A stretch of DNA of 64,000 nt, taken from NCBI RefSeq assembly GCF_004022215.1, contig NZ_SAUZ01000001.1, positions 124,001 through 188,000 on the forward strand, read 5' to 3'. The notes below the pieces were generated by a model. That model saw nothing but the letters and a program-made list of their open reading frames with translations. It was not told the DNA's origin and did not search any database. The position numbers and the translations under genes were made by a program. The number at the start of each line of letters is the position of its first letter. Position 1 is the stretch's first letter. The stretch comes from Paenirhodobacter populi. Lineage in GTDB: Bacteria > Pseudomonadota > Alphaproteobacteria > Rhodobacterales > Rhodobacteraceae. This document shows, piece after piece, positions 16,533 to 24,164 of this stretch.

Positions 16533-16912
16533 GCGGCTTCTCCGATGTCGCCGTCCAGCATCTCGCGGGAAAGGCCAGCGAGACCGTCGATACGTAGCCG
16601 CAAGTTCAGGCCGTCGACTCCGATATCGACGCGCCCGACCAGCAGAGCCACGACGCGTGCCTGTTCGGCGAAAAGTTCGTCCCAGAGCGGGTCCAATTGC
16701 TGCAGCGCCATGCGGGCGTCGGCTTCGGAGATGTCTTCAGCGTGGGCGCTCGCCGCCTTCCACGTCCCGGCCACGATCTCGGGCTGGCGGAACACGGCGC
16801 GCAGCTGGTCAATGACGGCGGTCTCGATCTCGCCAGCGGGCACGCGGCCAACCGGACACGACCCGGCGCCATGCTTCAGCACCGTCTGGCTGACATAGTA
16901 GCGGTACAACCC
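16529..16912 (-). pseudogene. Large serine recombinase, C-terminal fragment
   Basis: About 125 residues matching the C-terminal part of phage-type serine recombinases, starting YRYYVSQTVLKHGAGSCP and running through GEIETAVIDQLRAVF to the coiled C-terminus. The catalytic serine domain and most of the recombinase domain are absent: the frame ends at about 16912, where plus-strand phage tail sequence begins. It therefore cannot act as a recombinase. Confidence 0.75.
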
Positions 16913-16917
16913 GGGGG

Positions 16918-18031
16918 GCGCCGAAAACCGTCACGCTGACCTTCTGAGGATCCCATGTCCGACGCCACGACCCATCTGCTGCTGCCCTATATCCTGGCGG
17001 CACAAGCCCAGAAGCATGTCACCCACAATGAGGCGCTGCGAATCCTCGACGGGCTCGTGCAGCTCTCCGTCCTCGACAGGGACCTGACCGTGCCGCCCGG
17101 CAGCCCTGCGGATGGCGACCGCTACATCGTCGGTTCGGGCGCGACGGGCGACTGGGCGGGCTGGGACCTGAACGTCGCGCTCTGGACCGACGGCGCCTGG
17201 CTGCGCCTGCCGCCACGAACAGGCTGGCGGGCGTGGGTCGAGGACGAGGGCCTGCTGATGGTCTACGACGGGTCTGGCTGGGTCGGCACCACGCCCGCGG
17301 CGCTGTAAAACATGGCACTCTTGGGGCTCGGCACGACGGCGGATGCGTCGAACCCGTTCTCGGCCAAGCTGAACGCCGCGTTCTGGACCGCGAAGACCAT
17401 CGCCGAGGGCGGGACCGGTGATCTCTTCTACACCATGAACAAGGAGACTGCGGCCGACGATCTGGGCCTTACCCTCCAGACTGGCTATGTGACCAAGGCG
17501 CTGGTCGGCCTGTTCGGCTCCGACAGGTTCCGGCTGGTGGTCTCCGCCGACGGCAGCGCCTTCTTCGACGGGCTGATCGTCGACAACGCCACCGGCATCG
17601 TCGATCAGCCCCGGCTGCCGCGCTTCAAGGGCTATACCAACTACGACAACTATGTCGCCGTCGACACCTGGACGAAGATCGGTATCAACAACACCGACAC
17701 CAACGATCAGGGCGTGTTCGATGCCGCGAACAACCATTTCGTCGCTCCGGTCGCCGGCACATACCTCTTCGGCGCCACGCTGCTCTACAAGGTCAATTCC
17801 AGCACCAATGCCCGGATGCGCGGCCGGCTCGTCCTGAACGGCAGCACCGAAATCCGCGGCTCGCGGGGGGAGGTTTCCGGAGCGCACGCCTCCGAGGCGA
17901 CGGCGCTTTGACTGCAGACCATGGCGCTGCTTGATCCGGGCGACACGGTGGAACTTCAGGGCACCTTCCGGGCAGCCGACGGGTATTTCGCGGCCGACCA
18001 TACGTCCTTCTGGGGCGTGAAGGTGGGGTGA
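16918..18031 (+). pseudogene. DUF2793 phage tail-type gene with two in-frame stop codons
   Basis: From ATG 16955 to TGA 18029-18031 is one 359-codon frame of a DUF2793 tail-fibre-like protein (starts MSDATTHLLLPYILAAQAQK). It is cut by TAA at 17306-17308, where relatives continue ..ALQNMALLGLG.., and by TGA at 17909-17911, in a context reading ..ATAL-stop-LQTMALLDPG. Each can arise by a single base change (CAA to TAA, TGG to TGA). No frameshift accompanies them. Just upstream, 16918-16941 reads as the last codons of another phage gene (PKTVTLTF then stop). The gene is a remnant of a tail cluster unless stops are suppressed. Confidence 0.75.
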
Positions 18032-18085
18032 GGCGCGAGAGGGAAATCCGTGGCCAGTTCGGACAGTGGTGGATAAGCTCTCCCC

Positions 18086-18463
18086 ATGAACAAGGACGCC
18101 GAAAAACGGATCGCCGCTAGGCTCGCCAAGATCATGGCGATGCTCTGTGTGCGCAACACCCATATCGAGAACATCCATGCGGGCCTCACACCCGTAACGC
18201 ATACCGGCGACTGGAGCGACGTCACCGTGGTGGATGCCGATGGCCGACGCATCCCCTGGACCGAGGTCTCGCATATCACCGATGACGACATGCGCGAACT
18301 GATGCGGGATATCGTCAACCGCCTCTACACGTTCCACCTCTGCGCCGACGATCCCAAGCTGCAGGCCGAAATCGAAAAGTGGATGGCTGTCGCGGGCAAG
18401 TGGGACGAGCCGGAAATCGATCAGAGGATGATCGGGCGCCGTGGCACCCAGCCGGGAACCTGA
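18086..18463 (+). CDS. Hypothetical protein, 125 residues
   Basis: I recognise no named domain. The protein is cytosolic in composition, with an N-terminal helix (KRIAARLAKIMAMLCVR), a middle segment DWSDVTVVDADGRRIPW that looks like two strands, and a C-terminal helical part. GC bias and clean start support coding. It follows the DUF2793 remnant by 55 bases and may be cargo of the same mobile DNA. Confidence 0.6.
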   Translation: MNKDAEKRIAARLAKIMAMLCVRNTHIENIHAGLTPVTHTGDWSDVTVVDADGRRIPWTEVSHITDDDMRELMRDIVNRLYTFHLCADDPKLQAEIEKWMAVAGKWDEPEIDQRMIGRRGTQPGT

Positions 18464-18475
18464 GGACCACGATCC

Positions 18476-19141
18476 TTACGGGACCACCGGATAGAACGGC
18501 TTGCCCCAGTCCTTGCCGGGATTGTCCATCATCAGATCAATGAAGGTCGGCATCAGGAAGCCAAGGATCGCGGCGCCGTCGCGGACCTGCGCCCGGTTCA
18601 CGCCGCTGTTCCAGGTGGCGCCGCCATGGACCAGCTGGTTGCGCAGGACATAGAGCCGGTCGAAGACGAAACTGAGAACGCGCGCCGTGTCGCCGGCCTG
18701 GAAAGCCTGCGTGAAGGACCGGGCTGAGGACTTGAATTGATCCTCCCAATCGTCGAATCCGTCGATGCCGTTGTGATGCTGCCAGAACGGATTGAAAACA
18801 TAGCGGTTTTCCAGCAGCAGCCGAACCGGCCCCGAAAACCGCTGCCAGACGGCCTTGTAGATGCGCCGGTCGCCATCGAGCGCCACCAACCGCCCGAAGA
18901 AATCGGCGAAGGCCGCGCGTTCGCCGGGGGCAATGGCCTGAAACTCCCGCTCGTCCGCATAGGCCGCGTTAAACGCGATCCAGAGGAAGATGAAGCGAGC
19001 GTCATCGTCCTCGCCGCAAGCCTCGGCGCGCCCGATCCAGCTGATGGCGCGATGGACGCGCAGGCCCATGGTCTCGGGAAAGCCACCGCGAATGGCGCGC
19101 TGCCTGGTCTTCAGCGCTGCATGGTCGAGAACATCCTTCAT
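18476..19141 (-). CDS. HEPN-like domain protein
   Basis: A 221-residue, mostly helical protein. Near the C-terminus RLYVLRNQLVHGGATWNSG carries the R-x4-H motif that forms the RNase site in HEPN domains; upstream FIFLWIAFNAAYAD is a typical core helix. HEPN proteins are frequent RNA-cutting effectors in defence and toxin systems. The ATG at 19141 follows GGGAG at seven bases and is preferred over TTG at 19147. It lies 24 bases downstream of the WYL regulator on the same strand, so the two are probably one transcript. Confidence 0.6.
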   Translation of the reverse strand: MKDVLDHAALKTRQRAIRGGFPETMGLRVHRAISWIGRAEACGEDDDARFIFLWIAFNAAYADEREFQAIAPGERAAFADFFGRLVALDGDRRIYKAVWQRFSGPVRLLLENRYVFNPFWQHHNGIDGFDDWEDQFKSSARSFTQAFQAGDTARVLSFVFDRLYVLRNQLVHGGATWNSGVNRAQVRDGAAILGFLMPTFIDLMMDNPGKDWGKPFYPVVP

Positions 19142-19165
19142 CCACAATCTCCCACTGAAAATCCG

Positions 19166-20149
19166 TCACGGCAAGGCATCGAAATCCGGCCTTCGATAGC
19201 CTTCGACCAGGGTCCGCAGCCCGTCAGGCGCGATCACCTCGACCTTGTCGCCCCATTGATAGAGATGCCATGCCATCTCGAGCCATCCGGCCGCATTGAA
19301 CCGGACGATCAGGCTTCCGTCGTACTGCGGCTCAAGGATCTGGGTGGGGTGAAAGCGGAATTCGGCGGCGCGCGCGGCGGCCTCGGGCGCGAAACGCCAG
19401 ATCACCTCGCCATACTGCGCCGGGTCCTGATAGACGCCGAAGGCCTTGGCGGCATAGTCCTCCAGGATGAACCCCCGCGCGAAGGCAAAGCTTTCGTCCA
19501 GCACCTCGGCGGCATGGATCCGGTCCATGCGGAAATTCAGGATCGTCTCGCTGCGCGCCGGCTGCCGCGCCACGAGGTAGCTGCGGTGACCCAGCAGCAG
19601 GCCGTGCGGTTCGATCACCCGTGGAGCGGCGTCCGCCGCTCCGTAGGTGACGCGCAGGCGAAACGGTCCTCGCAGCGCCTCGATCACGGCATCCGTCACC
19701 TCTGGGCGCAAGGCGACGGTCGGACCGGGGCGCATGACCTGGCCAAGACCCGCCAGCACTGCTTCGGCGTCGGCCTCTGACCGGCTGGCGTCACGCGGAG
19801 TCAGCCGCGCCAGCAGCCCGTCACGCAGATCCTCCAGTGCCCGCGCATGACGCAGTCGCGCCTGGTCCCGGGCAGACCGGGCGGCGATCTCCAGCGCCTC
19901 GATGGTGGTTTCCTGTCGCGGTTGCAGGCGCTCGGACGGGGGCGCCTCGAGCCGCCAATAGCGACGGCGATCCTCGGCATCCGTGGTCGTGACATTGGCG
20001 AAGGCGGCGTCCAGCGCTTCGGTCATCCGTTGCGCGGTGCGGTGCGAAACGCCGAACTCGGTGCAGATGTCCTTAAGACAGACGCCTCCGCGTCGGGAGG
20101 CCGCCATCTGGGCAAGACGAAGCAGATCCTGAGCCTTGGCGAAAGACAT
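19166..20149 (-). CDS. WYL domain transcriptional regulator
   Basis: A 327-residue regulator. Residues 1-60 form a helix-turn-helix (GGVCLKDICTEFGVSHRTAQ); about 150-235 form the ligand-binding WYL domain (YGAADAAPRVIEPHGLLLGH then RSYLVARQ); the C-terminal part is the WCX extension (MAWHLYQWGDKVEVIAP). WYL regulators commonly control phage-defence operons and sense nucleic acid or nucleotides. It is divergent from the nuclease-helicase gene with 105 bases between starts; that gap holds a TTGACA at 20169-20174 toward the helicase. Confidence 0.9.
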   Translation of the reverse strand: MSFAKAQDLLRLAQMAASRRGGVCLKDICTEFGVSHRTAQRMTEALDAAFANVTTTDAEDRRRYWRLEAPPSERLQPRQETTIEALEIAARSARDQARLRHARALEDLRDGLLARLTPRDASRSEADAEAVLAGLGQVMRPGPTVALRPEVTDAVIEALRGPFRLRVTYGAADAAPRVIEPHGLLLGHRSYLVARQPARSETILNFRMDRIHAAEVLDESFAFARGFILEDYAAKAFGVYQDPAQYGEVIWRFAPEAAARAAEFRFHPTQILEPQYDGSLIVRFNAAGWLEMAWHLYQWGDKVEVIAPDGLRTLVEGYRRPDFDALP

Positions 20150-20254
20150 TTGACCACTATGCCAGAAATTGACACCATCATAAGCTATTGATGAACTTGT
20201 GGTCTGTCGAGGCGATTCCCTCGGGGATCGATTGTCGCAAGTATTGGAGCAGTA

Positions 20255-23200
20255 ATGAGGAACCTCGACGGCCGCATCCTACTGTCCGCCTCGGATCTCA
20301 TGCGGTTCATGGGCTGCACTCATGCGACCACTCTCGATCTGGCCTTCATGCGCGGCATCGGCCCCGAGCCGCGGGAAGACAGCGAGGACGCGGCCCTGCT
20401 GCAAAAGCAGGGCGACGCCCATGAGGCTGCGCATCTGGCGCGCCTCAACGCGGCGGGCCGCGGTATCGTGGAGATTTTGCGCGGCAACCTCGCCACTGAC
20501 GCCGAGACCACGCGTGCGGCACTGGCGGCCGGGCCGGAAGTGGTGTTCCAGGGGGCCTTCCTGTCAGGCAACTGGGGCGGCTGGTCGGATTTCCTGGAGC
20601 GGGTCGAGCGCCCCTCCGCGCTTGGATCCTTCAGCTATGAGGTGGCCGACACCAAGCTGAAGCGCCGCCCGCACCCGAAGCATGTGCTGCAACTGGTGCT
20701 CTATTCCGACCTCTTGACCGAAATTCAGGGTGCTGCGCCCGAGTTCGCCCATGTCGAGCTGGGGGACGGCACCCGCGCAACCCTTCGGCTATCGGATTAC
20801 GCGGCATACGCCCGCATGGCGCGGGCACGGCTTGAAGATTTCGTGACCGATCCGCAGCCGACACGCCCGACGCCACGTGCCGATTGTGGTTTGTGCCGCT
20901 GGGGAGATCATTGTGCCGGTGTCTGGCAGGCCGAGGACAGCTTGTTCAATGTCGCCAATATCAGCCGCAGCCAGGTGAAGAAGCTGGAAGCGGCGGGGAT
21001 CACCACGATGGCGGCACTTGCAGGTCTCGATCACCCGATCCGCGGCATGGCGGAAAACACGCGTCTGCGCCTTGTGACACAAGCCCGGCTGCAACATGCC
21101 CGCAAGACCGGTGCACCTGCTTTCGAACTGCGCGCACCCGAAACCGGAAAGGGCTTCGATCTGCTGCCCGAGCCGCAGCCGGGCGATCTGTTCTACGATA
21201 TCGAAGGCGATCCGCATTTCGAGGGCGGCCTCGAATACCTGCATGGCGTCTGGTTCGACGGGCAGTTCCGCGCATTCTGGGCGCACGATCATGCCGCCGA
21301 GGGGCGCGCGCTCGCCGAGCTGCTGGAGTTCTTCCGCGCGCGTCTCGTGGCATACCCCGATGCGCGCATCTATCACTACGCCGCTTACGAGATCACCGCG
21401 CTGCGGCGGCTCACCACGAAATACGGTATCGGCGAAGCCTTCCTCGATCGTCTTCTTCGCGAGCGGCGTTTCGTCGACCTGTTCGCCGTGGTGCGCGGCG
21501 GGCTGATCGGCTCCGAGACCAACTATTCCATCAAGTCGATGGAGGCCTTTTATGGCCGCAAGCGCGAGGGCGAGGTCAAGACGGCGGGCGGATCGGTCGT
21601 GGCCTATGAGAACTGGCGCGAAGCCGGTGAGCAGCACATCCTTGACGAGATCGAGGATTACAATCGCATCGACTGCATCTCGACCGAGGAGTTGCGCGAC
21701 TGGCTGGTCGGCATTCGGCCTAGGGGCCCATGGCCGTCGCCCGGTCAGGACGCAGGCAGCAAGGAAGCAGAGGAGGATGCCGACACGCAGGCGCTGCGTT
21801 CGGCTCTTGCGGCATCCGGCCTATCCGAAGACCGACGGGAGACGCTGTTCAACTTCGGCCTCTTTCACAAGCGCGAAGCCAAGCCCGCGCAATGGGCGGT
21901 GTTCGACAGCGTGGGCAAGGACGAGGACGATCTGATCGACGATCTTGATGCACTCGCCGGGCTCGAAGCCGTGGGGTCGGCCGAACCCGTCAAACGCTCG
22001 ATGGCGCGCACCTATCGCTTCCCGCAGCAGGAAACGAAGTTGCGGGGCGGCAGATCGGCGACTGTGCCGGTCCTCGATGGTCCACCTGCTACCATCAGCA
22101 TCACGGATCTGGACCGCACCGCGCGCGAGATCACCCTCAAGGCTGGGGCGGCGAAGGCGCATCTTCTGACAGACCGCCTGACCCTGCACCCGGACTGGCC
22201 GCTGAATACCGACGTCATCGCTGACGCCCTGCGCGATGTGATTGCCGATCAATGCGGCCCGCGCACCTACCAAGCGGTTGATGATCTGCTGTCCCGCGCG
22301 GCGCCGAGCCTGACCACTGGCCCGCTGCGGCCCATTGACCATCCGGTCGCGGGGACAATCGCCGCCGTGGCCGCGATGGATGGAACCGTGCTGCCTATCC
22401 AAGGACCACCCGGCACCGGCAAGACCTATGTCACCGCAAGAGCGATCCTGTCGCTGGTGCGCCAAGGCGCGCGCGTGGGCGTCACCTCGAACAGTCACGA
22501 GGCGATCCGCAACGTGTTGATGGGCTGCCTGAGCGCGCTGGAGGATGCGGACCTGCCGATCACGCTCGACCTCGTCCACAAGACCGGCGGAGAGGATGAC
22601 GGCTATCCCGAGGATTGCCCCGTCCATCGCACCAACAGCAATGACGAGGCCGCCGGCGGAAGGCATGTTGTCGGTGCTACTGCCTGGTTCTTCACCCGCG
22701 ACGAGAACGTGCAGGCGTTCGACTGGCTGTTTGTGGACGAGGCCGGACAGGTGGGACTGGCCAACATGGTCGCCATGGGCCGTGCCGCAAAGAACATCGT
22801 TCTGGTCGGCGATCCGCGCCAGTTGCCACAGGTTGTCCAGGGCGCGCATCCGGAACCCGCGAACCTCTCCTGCCTCGATTGGATGCTGGGCGACCACGCC
22901 ACCGTGCCACCGGACCGGGGCATCTTCCTGCCGGTCTCGCGCCGGATGCACCCCGAGGTCTGCCGGTTCATCTCCGATCAGGTCTATGAGGGGCGGCTGG
23001 AAAGCCATCCCGACACCGCGCGTCAGGCCGTGACCGGCACTGGCTTCCCCGAGGCAGGGGCCTACTGGGTTTCGGTGTCGCATGAGGGCAACGCGCAGAT
23101 CGCGCCCGAGGAAGTCACCGCCATAAGGGCTGCCGCAGACGACCTGCTGAAGGGCACATGGACTGACAAGGACGGCCAGACGCGACCCATCCGACAATCC

Positions 23201-23578
23201 GATATTATCGTCGTCGCACCCTACAACGCGCAGGTGAACGCCCTGCGCGGCGCGCTGCCCGAAGGCATCCGCGTCGGCACGGTGGACAAGTTCCAGGGCC
23301 AGGAAGCGCCGGTCTGCCTCGTCTCGATGACCGCATCATCGGCCGAAGAAACGCCTCGCGGCATGGAGTTCCTGTTTTCGCTCAACCGTATCAACGTCGC
23401 CGTGTCCCGCGCCAAGGGGCTGGCGCTCGTCTTCGGCGCCCCGCGCATGCGCGAGGCAAAATGCGAGACGGTCGAGCAGATGCGGCTGGTGAACACGCTG
23501 TGCGCTCTGCCCAAATATGGAGACATTGGAATGGGCAAGAAATTCGATCATCTGTCTCGCGATCGAGCCGATGCCTGA
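20255..23578 (+). CDS. RecB/Cas4-like nuclease - DEDD exonuclease-like - SF1 helicase fusion (TM0106 family)
   Basis: A 1107-residue fusion. Residues 1-230: RecB-like nuclease of the TM0106 type, with catalytic YEVADTK (128-134) and four cysteines at C21, C211, C214 and C220 in the C...C-x2-C-x5-C layout of the iron-sulfur cluster of AddB, Dna2 and Cas4. Residues about 310-485: RNase H-like YprB-type domain with DLFYDIEGDP, HYAAYEITALRRL and DYNRIDC supplying acidic residues. Residues about 700-1080: superfamily 1B helicase of the UPF1/Dna2 type, Walker A GPPGTGKT near 718, Walker B FVDEAGQ near 827, motif VI NRINVAVSRAK near 1043. It opens the operon that ends in McrB/McrC. The last 16 residues appear to be read-through into inserted DNA. 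Confidence 0.88.
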   Translation: MRNLDGRILLSASDLMRFMGCTHATTLDLAFMRGIGPEPREDSEDAALLQKQGDAHEAAHLARLNAAGRGIVEILRGNLATDAETTRAALAAGPEVVFQGAFLSGNWGGWSDFLERVERPSALGSFSYEVADTKLKRRPHPKHVLQLVLYSDLLTEIQGAAPEFAHVELGDGTRATLRLSDYAAYARMARARLEDFVTDPQPTRPTPRADCGLCRWGDHCAGVWQAEDSLFNVANISRSQVKKLEAAGITTMAALAGLDHPIRGMAENTRLRLVTQARLQHARKTGAPAFELRAPETGKGFDLLPEPQPGDLFYDIEGDPHFEGGLEYLHGVWFDGQFRAFWAHDHAAEGRALAELLEFFRARLVAYPDARIYHYAAYEITALRRLTTKYGIGEAFLDRLLRERRFVDLFAVVRGGLIGSETNYSIKSMEAFYGRKREGEVKTAGGSVVAYENWREAGEQHILDEIEDYNRIDCISTEELRDWLVGIRPRGPWPSPGQDAGSKEAEEDADTQALRSALAASGLSEDRRETLFNFGLFHKREAKPAQWAVFDSVGKDEDDLIDDLDALAGLEAVGSAEPVKRSMARTYRFPQQETKLRGGRSATVPVLDGPPATISITDLDRTAREITLKAGAAKAHLLTDRLTLHPDWPLNTDVIADALRDVIADQCGPRTYQAVDDLLSRAAPSLTTGPLRPIDHPVAGTIAAVAAMDGTVLPIQGPPGTGKTYVTARAILSLVRQGARVGVTSNSHEAIRNVLMGCLSALEDADLPITLDLVHKTGGEDDGYPEDCPVHRTNSNDEAAGGRHVVGATAWFFTRDENVQAFDWLFVDEAGQVGLANMVAMGRAAKNIVLVGDPRQLPQVVQGAHPEPANLSCLDWMLGDHATVPPDRGIFLPVSRRMHPEVCRFISDQVYEGRLESHPDTARQAVTGTGFPEAGAYWVSVSHEGNAQIAPEEVTAIRAAADDLLKGTWTDKDGQTRPIRQSDIIVVAPYNAQVNALRGALPEGIRVGTVDKFQGQEAPVCLVSMTASSAEETPRGMEFLFSLNRINVAVSRAKGLALVFGAPRMREAKCETVEQMRLVNTLCALPKYGDIGMGKKFDHLSRDRADA

Positions 23579-23996
23579 TCCCGATCTCCGCATCCTCGCA
23601 CGCTTCTTGCCGGAATTCGAAAGTCCGGATTTCCCGCTGGGCGTCTGGTCCCCGATGCAGCAGGCGGAAGATGGTGTGTACACCATGCCGTACGTCACGC
23701 TTTCTCCGGTCGTGGAGGAGTTTGTGCAAGCGGCATACGACGGCGGATGGGTGCTGTGTGATTTAGACTGGCCCAAGTGGAAGGAAACGGAAGAAGCGAT
23801 AACGCGCTATCGCGATCCTGACGCATTAGCCCGTGCGACGCCTCACCAACTCGCGCAGTTGCTTACGGTGTTCATCCGCCAGGACCGGTTCGTCGAGGGA
23901 GCCTTGCTGGACGACGTCAAGAGCGGCCACGTCCTCGCAATACTCCGTCGCGCCGCAGAGCTCCTGGGGTCTGGCGAACCTTCGTCCGAGTGCTGA
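23571..23996 (+). CDS. DUF6508 domain-containing protein
   Basis: A 141-residue protein whose end, LTVFIRQDRFVEG then DDVKSGHVLAILRRAAEL, carries the DUF6508 signature; function is unknown. The ATG at 23571 lies inside the end of the helicase gene (stop 23576-23578) and replaces a longer in-frame start at 23517. It appears to be an insertion: 85 bases past its stop begins a diverged copy of the helicase C-terminus, which in turn runs straight into the McrB start. Confidence 0.75.
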   Translation: MPDPDLRILARFLPEFESPDFPLGVWSPMQQAEDGVYTMPYVTLSPVVEEFVQAAYDGGWVLCDLDWPKWKETEEAITRYRDPDALARATPHQLAQLLTVFIRQDRFVEGALLDDVKSGHVLAILRRAAELLGSGEPSSEC

Positions 23997-24080
23997 GACC
24001 ACCCAATGGAACTTCGCAGTCCATACATCTTCATGATCCTGCGAACCAAGAGTATGACGCCCATGTTCTTCGCGTGACAG

Positions 24081-24164
24081 TTGCGGGAAGCAACATGCGA
24101 ACCTGTCGATCAAATGCACCTCGTCAATACATTGTGCGCACTGCCTAAAGCTGGAGAAATTTGA
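24081..24164 (+). pseudogene. Diverged duplicate of the helicase C-terminus (27-codon scar)
   Basis: Read in frame, this segment ends in TCEPVDQMHLVNTLCALPK followed by AGEI and a stop, matching the end of the nuclease-helicase (KCETVEQMRLVNTLCALPK, then YGDI). Nineteen of 27 residues agree while the DNA differs mostly at third codon positions, so both copies evolved as coding sequence. The stop TGA directly abuts the McrB ATG at 24165. It is the expected native end of a helicase gene in an uninterrupted operon, now without the rest of the gene. Confidence 0.8.
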
